Assembly: GCA_029821745.1 (NCBI GenBank)
Contig: JALGSS010000006.1
Location: 1 to 39,774 of the forward strand
Direction of reading: 5' to 3'
DNA from: Candidatus Zipacnadia bacterium
GTDB lineage: Bacteria > Armatimonadota > Zipacnadia > Zipacnadales > JABUFB01
DNA length: 39,774 nt
In this document: in pieces, positions 25,736 through 34,275 of the stretch
How the letters are laid out: the number at the start of each line of letters is the position of its first letter
How positions within the stretch are numbered: the stretch's first letter is position 1
Translations under genes and position numbers: made by a program
Notes under the pieces: generated by a model
What the model saw: the letters and a program-made list of their open reading frames with translations, nothing else
The model's database searches: none
Told to the model about the DNA's origin: nothing

Positions 25736-27040
25736 CTATTCTAGGAGTTGCTGCAGCGTGTCGACACAGGTGTCGACGAGGACGCCTTCGGTGCCCGAGG
25801 CCGCCTTCGCCGTGCGGGCCAGGCGCGTCTCATAGCTGCCCTCGGCGAGAGCCTTGTCGGTGGGGATGTAGCCGCAGTAGTCGTTGGCGAGCTCGACCAC
25901 GAAGGTGCGCTCGAATGGCGAGCGGCGCTTGACCGCCAGACCCATCTCCACGAAGACTTCGCCCGGCATCCCGACGATTCCGGCGCTGCCGATCCGCAGC
26001 CCGCCGATCACCGTCTCGCGTTCCACGGGCTCCCGCGATACCTCGATGACCTCTCCCGCGTACATCCATTCACGGTCGGTGGGATCCTGCTTGCCCTCGC
26101 GGACCGCCCTGGCTGCGGCCAAGTCCTCCGGCGTGGCCTCCCTGCGGCGGAAAGTCATCGGGTTGGCCGCGGCCGCGAGGGTCGGTGATGGGTCCCAGTC
26201 ACGGATCCTTTGCCAGGCGCCATACGCCCTGGACGCAACCATGTCCGCCACGCGCTCCACCTGGTAGAACGGGTGAGGGTACTCGGGGCCGGGCGCGGTG
26301 AAGTCGCAGTTGTTGATGTCGCCGCAGCACCCGTTCATCATGACGGCGACGAATTCGTCTCCGGCCATTCGTTGCAGGGCACGGTCGAAAGCTCCGAAAT
26401 AATCCGCCGAGATGCTCAGCGGGAAGGGCCCGCCGACGTAGTGGAGGGAGTAGTTCGCGAGGGCCGCGATGGGTCTGGATTCGTCGTCCACCAGGGCGAT
26501 CAGACCGACCTCCGGATCAGTGGGCCCCGCGGGCTTGACGGCGTCCGGGTTTTGGTACCCGGGGTTCATGCGCACGGTCCCGTCGGTCATGTGCCGGCGT
26601 CGGTTGTGTGTTTCCTCCGGGCACGAGCCTGAGCCGTGGCCGACACGGGCGTCCCTGAGGCGGTTCTGGGCCAGCTTGACCGCGTCACCGGCCCGGTCCA
26701 TCGCCCAGTCCATGTAGGCTTCCTCGCGCGGGGCGTTGAAGATAGTGGTGGTGGCGGGTCCGAAGTGCGTATGGGTGCAGGAGATGAAGATGTTCTCGGC
26801 CGGGATGTCGGTGAGCCGCTCCGCGCGACGCTTCGCCTGCTCGCAGTCCGCCCGCGAGGCCATGATAAGGTCCAAGACGACAATCGCGATGGACGTGTCG
26901 CCATTCTCAAGCACGACGGCCTTCGCGAAGAGATCGTCGGCGATGTCTTCGGCAATGCGGTCATTGAAGTACCCGCAGATGTGGCAGCCGAGGTGCGGCG
27001 TGATGCAGGCGCGCGCAGCACCCGCGCGGAGACGAGACAT
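25736..27040 (-). CDS. Neutral/alkaline non-lysosomal ceramidase-like hydrolase
   Basis: 434 residues on the minus strand, starting at ATG 27040 and ending at TAG 25738-25736. The pattern matches the N-terminal catalytic domain of the neutral ceramidase family: an opening GAARACITPHLG, then a HTHFGP zinc motif near residue 90, the NYSLH segment with a further His, and NGCCGDIN. The family's C-terminal Ig-like domain is missing, as in many shorter bacterial relatives annotated only as ceramidase-domain proteins. There is no signal peptide, so it is probably cytoplasmic, unlike classical ceramidases. Such relatives occur next to Gfo/Idh and sugar-isomerase genes in polysaccharide-degrading bacteria and their true substrate is unknown. 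It is divergent from the Gfo/Idh gene with 164 bases between. I am confident of the family, not of ceramide as substrate. Confidence 0.8.
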   Translation of the reverse strand: MSRLRAGAARACITPHLGCHICGYFNDRIAEDIADDLFAKAVVLENGDTSIAIVVLDLIMASRADCEQAKRRAERLTDIPAENIFISCTHTHFGPATTTIFNAPREEAYMDWAMDRAGDAVKLAQNRLRDARVGHGSGSCPEETHNRRRHMTDGTVRMNPGYQNPDAVKPAGPTDPEVGLIALVDDESRPIAALANYSLHYVGGPFPLSISADYFGAFDRALQRMAGDEFVAVMMNGCCGDINNCDFTAPGPEYPHPFYQVERVADMVASRAYGAWQRIRDWDPSPTLAAAANPMTFRRREATPEDLAAARAVREGKQDPTDREWMYAGEVIEVSREPVERETVIGGLRIGSAGIVGMPGEVFVEMGLAVKRRSPFERTFVVELANDYCGYIPTDKALAEGSYETRLARTAKAASGTEGVLVDTCVDTLQQLLE

Positions 27041-27204
27041 GAGGGATCACCCTGAGATCAGTTGGAGTTTGGGTCGCTTGATCCGCGACGTCCCAGACTT
27101 CTCTGGGGGCGGACTGAGACCTGCAAGAAGGAGGCTGCGCGGACCGGGGGGAACAGGAAGCGACGCGCTAGTTGACACCACCGCGCGACGGAGGAGCTTG
27201 TGAG

Positions 27205-28314
27205 ATGAAGCAACTGCGAGTCGGAGTGACCGGCATCGGCTACATGGGCCAGCTTGAGGCCCGCATCTGCCGGGCGATGGAGGGCTTCGACGTCGTCGGG
27301 CTCCACAACCGGACTCTGGCGAAGGCCGAGACGCTGGCCGAAGAGCTTTCGTGCGCGGCCTACGAGACTGTCGACCAGCTTCTGGACGAGGCCGCGCTGG
27401 ATGCTCTCGTGGTCGCCACGCCCAACAACGCCCACTTGGAGCCAGTGACCAAGGCCGCGCAGCGCGGCGTCCACATCTTCCTGGAGAAGCCGATGGGCCT
27501 GCACGTGCAGGAGTGTCGGGCGATGATCGAGGCGGCCGAGGCCGCAGGCGTCCGGCTCTTCATGGGGCACCCGCAGCGGTTCATGGGCGCGGTTGCGCGA
27601 GTGAAACGGGCGGTGGCCGAGGGCGCAATCGGTCGCCCGGTGGCGCTGCGCGTCGAGCGCTTTTTCTGGGTGGATGTGCACCACAAAGCGCCGGGCTGGA
27701 AGACGAAGAAGAGCCTGTCGGGCGGGCACCTGTTCCACCACATCCACGAGATCGACACCGCCCGGTGGATCCTCGGTGACGTTGCGAGTGTGTTCGGGCA
27801 GATGGCGAACCTGGCCCACGAGGCAGCCGGGGACGATGCCGAGGACGACGTGGTGCAGGTGTCGGTGCGGTACGAGCAGGGCACGTTGGGCACCTTCGAG
27901 TTCGGCTCCGCGTACCGAGGGCGCAGCCATTTCTTGCGGATTGACGGCAGCGAGGGCACCGCGTTGATCAACTGGGGTGCGGATGGCGGCGGGAGGGCGT
28001 CGATCACCAGCGGGGGCGAGACAATGGAGCACCCGATGTATGACGACCCGGAGTGCCAACAGTCGGCGGCGGACGTTTACGCGGCGATCGCGAAGGGGAT
28101 CGTGCACGGGAGCGACAAGTGGGGCGCCCCGCTGTTCCTGCGACGCCTCGTGGAGGATGAACTGGCCTGCTTTCACCGCCTTGTCGACACAGGAGAGATT
28201 GACGACGACCTGCGAGGGCTCCTTGGCGTGGACGGCCTGAAAAGCGTGGAGATCGCCCAGGCTGCGTGCATGAGCAGTGACCAGGGCCGGATTGTCGAGC
28301 TGCCGTTGCTCTGA
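27205..28314 (+). CDS. Gfo/Idh/MocA-family NAD(P)-dependent oxidoreductase
   Basis: 369 residues from ATG 27205, placed by GGAGGAG at 27190-27196; the frame is open further upstream without a better start. A Rossmann motif GVTGIGYMG opens the protein (7-15), followed by ATPNNAH (71-77) and the family's EKP with Lys95, which is usually catalytic. The second motif is GGHLFHHIHEID at 173-184, where the family's catalytic Asp/His pair is expected; His181 is present and the usual Asp at position 178 or nearby is replaced by His, so the site is variant. The C-terminal alpha/beta domain binds substrate. These enzymes oxidise or reduce sugars and inositols with NAD(P). The exact substrate cannot be read. 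The propeller-SGNH gene begins 34 bases after the stop. Confidence 0.88.
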   Translation: MKQLRVGVTGIGYMGQLEARICRAMEGFDVVGLHNRTLAKAETLAEELSCAAYETVDQLLDEAALDALVVATPNNAHLEPVTKAAQRGVHIFLEKPMGLHVQECRAMIEAAEAAGVRLFMGHPQRFMGAVARVKRAVAEGAIGRPVALRVERFFWVDVHHKAPGWKTKKSLSGGHLFHHIHEIDTARWILGDVASVFGQMANLAHEAAGDDAEDDVVQVSVRYEQGTLGTFEFGSAYRGRSHFLRIDGSEGTALINWGADGGGRASITSGGETMEHPMYDDPECQQSAADVYAAIAKGIVHGSDKWGAPLFLRRLVEDELACFHRLVDTGEIDDDLRGLLGVDGLKSVEIAQAACMSSDQGRIVELPLL

Positions 28315-28348
28315 GCCGCTGATATCTCATACTGGAGTGCTGGGACGC

Positions 28349-29648
28349 ATGGGTCACCTCGCATTGCTCTGCCTGGCGTTGTGTGCGAGTGCGGCGCCGC
28401 CTCAAGACGTGACGCCCGCCGACCTCGGCCTCAGCAAACCGCGCGGCCTGTCCGTGGCGGGTGACGCGTTGTGGGTGGCCGACACCAACAACGACCGCGT
28501 GCTGGCGCTGCCGATCTCGGCGGATGGCTCACTGAGATCCCCGTCGTTGACCATCGCGGGCCTCAAGCAGCCCTTTGACGTGCTCGTGGCCGGCGGGAAG
28601 GTGTACGTGGCTGAGAGTGGCGCGAATCGGGTGGGGATCTTCGACTCGGCGTCGGGGGCCTCACTGGGTACCTTTGAGGCGCAGTCGCCACGAGCACTGG
28701 CGCTCCTGTCCACCGGGCGGCTGGCGGTAAGTTGCGCTGCGCCGGGGGATGCGGGGGCCGTCATTCTCGTGGACCCCGAGAACTCCGACGCGCCACCCGA
28801 GGTGCTCGCGAAGGGACAGTTCGATACTCCCTGGGGCATCGCGGAGGAGCCCGGCGGCGGGCACTACGTGGCGGACATGCAGCACAAGCGGATCGTGCTG
28901 CTCAAGCCTGACGGGACTGAGGATGGCGAGATCACTCTGAGCGGGGCGCATCCGGTGACGGCGCTCTTGAGGACAGGCTCCGTGCTGCTGATCGCCGAAT
29001 CGACGGCCCACCGCGTGGTCGCTGTCGACCCAGGGAACGGGGAGACTGTGGGCACCGTCAACACGGGCCCGAGCACCTACCCGCAGGGGCTCGCAGTTGA
29101 CGGACGGGGGCACCTGTTCATCGCGCTCACGGGCAGCCACCAGATCGCGATGTTGCCGGTGGACGATGCCGCGAAGCCGCGAGGGGAGACAACCGTGACC
29201 GATACTCAGCCAGACAGGGGGACGGTCCCCGCGCGGGCCCGAATCCTGAGCCGCGAGGCCCTGACCGTCGTGGCTTTCGGGGATTCGGTCACCTTCGGCG
29301 CGCACATGCAGGCGGGAGACACGTACCCGGAACAGCTGCAGGTGCTGCTCGACACGCGCTACGGCCCCAGGGTTGCGACGGTCATCAACGCGGGGATCGG
29401 CGGCAACACGAGCGGTGCCGGACCGGCGAGACTCGAACGTGATGTACTGGCGCACAAGCCCGACATCGTGCTCGTCAACTTCGGCTTGAACGACAGCGCG
29501 AAGACGGGCCCTCAGTGGGGGAGAGGCGTACCTGATACGCACCCCGGAGAACTCGGGCTCGCGGGATGGCGTGCACCCAACGCCGGAGGGCTACAAGGCC
29601 CTGGCGCTGGAGTTCTTCATGACCATGCGGCAACTCGTCGAGCGGTAG
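28349..29648 (+). pseudogene. Secreted beta-propeller / SGNH hydrolase fusion, disrupted near its 3' end
   Basis: From ATG 28349 the protein has a short hydrophobic leader (MGHLALLCLALCASA), then NHL-like propeller repeats (about 25-285; for example PRGLSVAGDALWVADTNNDR), then an SGNH/GDSL hydrolase with block I FGDSVTFG (Ser313), block II NAGIGGNTS and block III FGLND (Asn381). The continuing frame then loses similarity and runs to 29692, across the end of the nth gene. In the next frame the final SGNH block appears intact, GVHPTPEGYKAL at about 29568-29603 preceded by Asp, and ends at TAG 29646-29648, clear of nth. Only about 25 codons separate Asn381 from the Asp-x-x-His block, where SGNH enzymes need roughly 70 or more. 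So a deletion plus frameshift lies near 29505-29530. The intact ancestor would be a secreted esterase or acetyl-hydrolase. Confidence 0.75.
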
Positions 29649-29670
29649 CGCATTCCCGGCCCTGCGGGGA

Positions 29671-30360
29671 TCAGTGTCCCACGTCGGGATAGTGGCAGAA
29701 GTCGGCGATGGGGCAATCGTCGCAGCCGGGGATGCGGGGTCGACACAGCGCCCGGCCGTGGCTGACCATGTTGATATGGAGCTGATACTTCGCCTCGCCG
29801 GGAATCAGCGCCTCAAGCAGGTCCTGAGCCTTCTCGGCCGAGGCCTTGTCCGGCACCCAGCCGAGGCGGCGGCTAATGCGGTGCACGTGCGTGTCCACGG
29901 GGAAGACATGCAGGCCCAGATCGAACATGAGCACGCAGCCCGCAGTCTTCGGGCCGACTCCCCTGAATGACGTGAGGTAGCGCATCGCGTCGGCGACCGG
30001 CATGTCATTGAGCAGGGCCAGGGACAATCGCCCCTGGTCCTCGCGTATCTGCCGTAGGACCTCGATGATGCGAGGGGCTTTCTGGCGGGCCAGGCCGCCC
30101 GTCTGGATGGCCTGCTCGACCTCCTTGACGGGTGCATTCGCCACGTCATCCCAGGTAGGGAGCGCCTCGCGCAGACGCCGGAAGGCTTCGCGGGAGTTCA
30201 CGCCTGTTGTGTTCTGCGACAGGATCGTGCCCACGAGGCCGCCCACGGGGTCGCCGGGGCCGTCCCAGGTACGGGCCCCGTGCCGAGCCGCCAGCGCCTC
30301 ATCCACCAGCCGCACGATCTCAGGCGAGACGGGCGCGTCCCGGTCGGCGCGCGGCGTCAT
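29671..30360 (-). CDS. nth: Endonuclease III (DNA glycosylase/AP lyase)
   Basis: 229 residues on the minus strand from ATG 30360. The helix-hairpin-helix GPD core is intact: SFRGVGPKTA with catalytic Lys138, and VDTHVHRISRRL with catalytic Asp156. The 4Fe-4S cluster cysteines have the classic C-x6-C-x2-C-x5-C spacing (Cys206, Cys213, Cys216, Cys222). Length is near the E. coli enzyme (211). It removes oxidised pyrimidines and nicks the abasic site by beta-elimination. The start codon overlaps the stop of the isomerase gene by four bases (ATGA), so the two are translationally coupled. The functional link to that gene is unclear. Confidence 0.94.
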   Translation of the reverse strand: MTPRADRDAPVSPEIVRLVDEALAARHGARTWDGPGDPVGGLVGTILSQNTTGVNSREAFRRLREALPTWDDVANAPVKEVEQAIQTGGLARQKAPRIIEVLRQIREDQGRLSLALLNDMPVADAMRYLTSFRGVGPKTAGCVLMFDLGLHVFPVDTHVHRISRRLGWVPDKASAEKAQDLLEALIPGEAKYQLHINMVSHGRALCRPRIPGCDDCPIADFCHYPDVGH

Positions 30361-31151
30361 CCGAGCAGACCCTCCATGTACTCCCGGGCGACCTTCATGG
30401 CGGCGGACTTCTCCGCGTTGTCCTCGCCCGCGGCCCGTTCGAGAGTGTAAGGGCCCCGATAGCCGCCTTCCCAGAGGGCCGGGAGGATGGTCTCGTAATC
30501 GACCTCGCCCTCGCCGATGGCGGGGAAGTCATTGTTGCCCTGCCCGCCGCGATGGTCCTTCAAGTGCGTGTGCCCGATGAAGGGGATCAGTTCGGCCAGG
30601 CGCTCTTCGGGCTTGCGCCCCTCGTAGTAAAGGAAGTTCGCCGGGTCATACGCGAGCCGCACACGCTCGTGGTCGATGGCCGCCATGGCGTCCAGGCATG
30701 TATCCGCGTTGCCCGTGTACCCGCCGTGGGTCTCCAGGCAGATCGTGATTTCCAGGCCAGCCGCATGGTCGCCGGCACGCCGGATGCGATCCACGAACCT
30801 GGCGATCTCCGATGTGCGTTGCTCGCGGTCCTCGGCAAGCGGGATGGAGCCCGTATCAAAGACATGCACGTCGAAACGCGCGGCGGCATCGAGCTTCGCG
30901 ATCAGCAGGTCGAGCCCGTCCTCGGCCAGCAGGCCGACGCCCCCGTAGATCGCGCACAGCTTCAGGTCGCGTCCCGTCAGTTCGTGCTCCAGCCGGCGCT
31001 CGTCTTCAGGGGCCAGGTCCTCCAGGGGCAGATCGAGATAGCCCTTGTTGAAGCCGACGCCCACGTACTCGTACCCTCCGGTGGCGGCACCGTCGAGAAA
31101 TCCCTCGAAGTCCTGATTGCAGAAGTTGTATGCGGCAATGGTCGGGTTCAT
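30357..31151 (-). CDS. Sugar phosphate isomerase/epimerase (xylose-isomerase-like TIM barrel)
   Basis: 264 residues on the minus strand from ATG 31151; an in-frame Met 20 codons earlier lacks a ribosome-binding site, while GAGGA sits about seven bases before 31151. The TIM-barrel metal ligands are visible: Glu140 in LETHGG, Asp169 in YDPANF, His194 or His196 in GHTHLKD and Glu238 in YTLER. This matches the AP-endonuclease-2 / xylose-isomerase-like superfamily, which binds a divalent metal and isomerises or epimerises sugars, keto-sugars or inositols. The closing WEGGYRGPYTLER and short tail are typical. Neighbours of the Gfo/Idh and ceramidase-like type suggest carbohydrate catabolism. The stop overlaps the start of nth. 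Substrate unknown. Confidence 0.88.
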   Translation of the reverse strand: MNPTIAAYNFCNQDFEGFLDGAATGGYEYVGVGFNKGYLDLPLEDLAPEDERRLEHELTGRDLKLCAIYGGVGLLAEDGLDLLIAKLDAAARFDVHVFDTGSIPLAEDREQRTSEIARFVDRIRRAGDHAAGLEITICLETHGGYTGNADTCLDAMAAIDHERVRLAYDPANFLYYEGRKPEERLAELIPFIGHTHLKDHRGGQGNNDFPAIGEGEVDYETILPALWEGGYRGPYTLERAAGEDNAEKSAAMKVAREYMEGLLG

Positions 31152-31329
31152 GGGCAAGTCCTCGGTTGGGAATAGCACTGAAATGCAGTATTCGCCTTGC
31201 CGCACGGACATCCTGCCCTGAGAGAGCGGGAGGGGAGAGACGGCATGCGGCCTTCGGTCGGCCCGTCGGTGAAGGGAACCTGTGGAGACTTGCGAAGGTT
31301 AAGGCAATTGAGTCGCCGTTTCCGCGCAC

Positions 31330-31335
31330 AGGAGG
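31330..31335 (+). promoter_or_regulatory. Ribosome-binding site fixing the GTG start of the PH-like gene
   Basis: AGGAGG lies five bases before GTG 31341. The open frame runs back to 31197, but that part is non-coding in character and has no comparable site. Confidence 0.65.
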
Positions 31336-31340
31336 TCGCC

Positions 31341-31817
31341 GTGCCGACGCGAACACAAGCATCTGATCATGACACTGCGGCGCTGGTGTGGGCCGTCTGG
31401 CCTGTGAAGTACCGCTGGTCGGCGGCCATCGGTCTCCTGGTCGTCGCCGTGGCGTTCGGGGCCTACTGCACCGCCAACTTCCACCACATCCTCTACGGCG
31501 TGGCTGCGGGCGTGGTGCTCATCGTGGGCTCTGCGTCCTTCCTGTTGCCCTCCACGTACACGATCGACGGCGACGGCATCCGGCGGCGGGGCCTGTTGTC
31601 GTCGTCGCGGCGGTCCTGGGACGAGGTCGCCTGTTTCCTGTGCGGCGATGGCTTCATTGCCGTGAGCACCGAGGCAGAGCCGGACTACAACTCCGTGTCG
31701 CGGGGCATGATCCTGCGCCTGGACGGCAACCGCGACGAAATCGTGCAGCGCCTGCTGCAGCACATCCCCGAGTGGCGCAAGCCCGACGACGAAGACGACG
31801 ACGGCGAGGCAAGCTGA
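31341..31817 (+). CDS. Membrane protein with two TM helices and a PH-like domain
   Basis: 158 residues from GTG 31341. Two hydrophobic helices (about 28-43 and 50-69) sit after a short polar N-terminus, followed by YTIDGDGIRRRGLLSSSRRSWDEV, the pattern of bacterial PH-like domains of the YdbS/YdbT type in which a strand with Asp-Gly-Ile and an Arg-rich turn precedes Ser-Trp-Asp-Glu-Val. The C-terminus is amphipathic (DEIVQRLLQHIPEW) and ends in an acidic DDEDDDGE tail. No enzymatic motif is seen. It is likely a membrane-embedded accessory protein; partner unknown. It is divergent from the isomerase gene with a 189-base gap, and the R3H-AAA operon has its own promoter downstream. Confidence 0.65.
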   Translation: MPTRTQASDHDTAALVWAVWPVKYRWSAAIGLLVVAVAFGAYCTANFHHILYGVAAGVVLIVGSASFLLPSTYTIDGDGIRRRGLLSSSRRSWDEVACFLCGDGFIAVSTEAEPDYNSVSRGMILRLDGNRDEIVQRLLQHIPEWRKPDDEDDDGEAS

Positions 31818-31880
31818 CCCTCTCCAGCAAGGTCGCCGATCGCCTCACCCTCCCACCGATATCCTCCGCCGGGCCCTGAC

Positions 31881-31909
31881 TTGCCTTGGGGCCCACCATA
31901 TTCTATACT
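31881..31909 (+). promoter_or_regulatory. Promoter of the R3H-AAA / tmk / holB operon
   Basis: TTGCCT at 31881-31886 and TATACT at 31904-31909 are spaced 17 bases apart. The predicted start near 31916 gives an 80-base leader before ATG 31997. A GGGCCC inverted pair (31871-31876, 31889-31894) overlaps the -35 box. Confidence 0.6.
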
Positions 31910-31996
31910 TCCCATGTTGACCGAAGGACCCATCTGACCGTTGTGAGCGGCTCGTGGGCAGCTCGTTCGGGGGTGGTGGAGACATCGGGGTGAGTC

Positions 31997-33565
31997 ATGA
32001 GTCAGGAGCAGGAAACGATTACCGACGACGTCGTGCAATTTCTTGAGATTATACCTCTGCGGGCCCGGGAGCGGCTTGACGACCATCCGCAGTTGCTTGA
32101 GCTCATCGAGGTTGTCGTGGACCTTGGGCGGCCAATGGAGGCGCGCTTCGCGGACGGGTTTGAGTATCTGGCCGAGGATCAGGCGACGGCTGAGGACATC
32201 GGGTATGTGGTTCAGCGCATTGGTGAGTTCGACCGGGACAACCGCGCAGGCATTGAGCGGACACTGCACCGGATCGCGGCGATGCGCAACCGACACAGCG
32301 AGATTGTCGGGCTAACGTGCCGGCTCGGGCGGGCGGTGTACGGAACCGTTGACGTCATCCGCGACATTGTCGACACGGGGCGCAATATCCTCCTACTGGG
32401 CAAGCCGGGCGTTGGGAAGACCACGCGGCTGCGAGAAGTTGCGCGCATCCTCGCCGACGAAGCGGGCAAGCGCGTCATCGTGGTGGACACGAACAATGAG
32501 ATCGCGGGCGATGGGGACATCCCGCACCCGGCGATCGGGCACGCGCGGCGGATGCAGGTGCCGAACGACAAGCAGCAGCACGACGTGATGATCGAGGCCG
32601 TGGAAAACCACATGCCCGAGGTCATCGTGATCGACGAGATTGGCACCGATGCCGATGCCGCCGCAGCGCGCACCATCGCCGAGCGTGGCGTCCAGCTTAT
32701 CGGCACCGCCCACGGCACCAGTGTGACGAATCTGATGTCTAACCCGACCTTGGCGGACCTCGTCGGCGGAATCCAGGCGGTCACGCTGGGCGACGAGGAG
32801 GCGCGCAAGCGTGGGACCCAGAAGACCGTCCTCGAACGGAAGGCGCCCCCGACTTTCGAGACGATCATTGAGATCGAGGACATTCACAAGCTCGCGGTCC
32901 ACTACGACGTTGCGACGGATGTCGATCGACTACTGCTCGGGCAAGCGGTGAGTGTGGAGGTCCGCGAGCGCGGGGATGGCGGCGAGGTGAATGTGACCCG
33001 GCGGACCTCGGAGCCTGAGATCGAGACGCGGGGCGCCTTCGAGGGCGAGGCGGAGGGCGAATTCCGCATCTCCGAGCGCGAGCTGCCCGAGGACAGAACC
33101 ACCGACGAGAGCGCCGCGGCTGTCTTCGCCCTGGGAATCGGTCGCCGGAAACTCCAGCGCGCAATCCACGAGTTCCGCGCACCCGCTGTGGTGGTTCGGA
33201 ACCCGGCGGATGCCGAGGTGGTGTTCGCACTCCGGGGCGACCGGGAGGCGAAGGACCGGCTGCGCCATATGGAACAGGTGCGCGTGGTCCTGGTCCGCAG
33301 CGACACGTACACGCAGGTCTTCGAAGCAGTGAAACACACTTTCGGGGGCTCGCAGGAGGTGCAGGAGGATTTCGCCGTGCGGGAGGCCGAGGATGGTGTC
33401 CGGCAGGCTCTCAACGAACACCGGGTCATCGAGCTCCTGCCTCAGAACCCGTACCTGCGGCGGCTGCAGCATGAGGTCGCCAACCGGCACAAGCTTGAGT
33501 CCAGGTCCGTCGGCAAGGATCCGAAGCGCCGCGTGAAGATCTATCCGAAGCAGGTGGAATCGTGA
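31997..33565 (+). CDS. AAA ATPase with R3H single-stranded nucleic-acid-binding domain (Ycf45-like)
   Basis: 522 residues from ATG 31997, with GGGGTGAG just upstream. The central ATPase has Walker A GKPGVGKT (135-142; Lys141) and Walker B EVIVIDEIG near 208-216, and GTAHGT follows as sensor-like motif. This arrangement is the SpoIIIAA/Ycf45 type of AAA ATPase. The middle region (about 340-400) is Glu/Arg-rich and probably flexible. The C-terminal R3H domain has Arg488-x-x-x-His492 followed by SRSVG, which binds single-stranded nucleic acid in other R3H proteins. The family is known from cyanobacteria, plastids and other phyla but has no settled function. The stop overlaps the GTG of tmk by four bases (GTGA), so it is coupled to nucleotide and replication genes. 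Confidence 0.9.
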   Translation: MSQEQETITDDVVQFLEIIPLRARERLDDHPQLLELIEVVVDLGRPMEARFADGFEYLAEDQATAEDIGYVVQRIGEFDRDNRAGIERTLHRIAAMRNRHSEIVGLTCRLGRAVYGTVDVIRDIVDTGRNILLLGKPGVGKTTRLREVARILADEAGKRVIVVDTNNEIAGDGDIPHPAIGHARRMQVPNDKQQHDVMIEAVENHMPEVIVIDEIGTDADAAAARTIAERGVQLIGTAHGTSVTNLMSNPTLADLVGGIQAVTLGDEEARKRGTQKTVLERKAPPTFETIIEIEDIHKLAVHYDVATDVDRLLLGQAVSVEVRERGDGGEVNVTRRTSEPEIETRGAFEGEAEGEFRISERELPEDRTTDESAAAVFALGIGRRKLQRAIHEFRAPAVVVRNPADAEVVFALRGDREAKDRLRHMEQVRVVLVRSDTYTQVFEAVKHTFGGSQEVQEDFAVREAEDGVRQALNEHRVIELLPQNPYLRRLQHEVANRHKLESRSVGKDPKRRVKIYPKQVES

Positions 33566-34188
33566 CCGGATCGTTCATCGTGATGGATGGCGTCGAGGGC
33601 TGCGGGAAGTCCACTCAGATCAAGCTGCTGGCCGAGGCGCTACGGGCGGAGAACTACGAGGTCACGGTGACCCACGAGCCCGGCGGAACGCCTGTGAGTG
33701 AACGCGTTCGCGAGCTACTGCTTGACCCGCAGTACCCGGAGATGACCTCGCTCACCGAAGTCATGCTGTTTTGTGCCTCACGGGCGCAGCATTGCGAGCA
33801 GGTCATCCGCCCGGCCTTGCAGGCGGGGCGGATGGTCGTCTGCGACCGCTTCGCGTCGGCCACCTGCGCATATCAGGGCTACGCGGGCAGCCTGGGGCTG
33901 GAGCTCGTGGACTCGGTGAACCGCATCGCCACGGGCGGACTTGAGCCCGATTTGCTGTTCGTGCTTGATCTGGACCCGGCTGTCGGATTGCGGCGCAAGT
34001 TCGGCGATGATGAGGCCAGCGGCGACAGGATCGAGGAGAAGTCTCTGGGCTTCCATCGGCAGGTCCGCGAGGGTTTCCTGGAGTACGCGCGCCTGCGGCC
34101 GGAGCGCTCCGTCGTGATCGATGCGGACGCGAACGCCGACGACATTCACGCCGCGATCATCCAGTGCGTCAGCGAGCGACTGGGCTAG
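33562..34188 (+). CDS. tmk: Thymidylate kinase
   Basis: 208 residues, the usual bacterial length. GTG 33562 overlaps the preceding stop (GTGA). The P-loop is GVEGCGKST (10-18), followed by the family's HEPGGT (39-43 region) and CDRFASATCAYQG, with Asp95-Arg96 of the DR motif. The lid region near 150-165 carries Asp, Arg and Glu as in E. coli-type enzymes. It phosphorylates dTMP to dTDP with ATP, an essential step of dTTP synthesis. The tmk-holB pair is a common bacterial arrangement, and here the R3H-AAA gene is joined in front of it. Confidence 0.96.
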   Translation: MTGSFIVMDGVEGCGKSTQIKLLAEALRAENYEVTVTHEPGGTPVSERVRELLLDPQYPEMTSLTEVMLFCASRAQHCEQVIRPALQAGRMVVCDRFASATCAYQGYAGSLGLELVDSVNRIATGGLEPDLLFVLDLDPAVGLRRKFGDDEASGDRIEEKSLGFHRQVREGFLEYARLRPERSVVIDADANADDIHAAIIQCVSERLG

Positions 34189-34275
34189 TTTCGCACATAG
34201 TAGCACACGCACGACCGACAGATGCCAACGCCGGGAGGGCGCGGCTCTCCCCTGATTGAGGACACCGGACACTTC

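Noticed and set aside
27172-27177. Consensus TTGACA before the Gfo/Idh gene
   Set aside because: A -10 box at the right distance would fall on the ribosome-binding site and start codon; no match is present.
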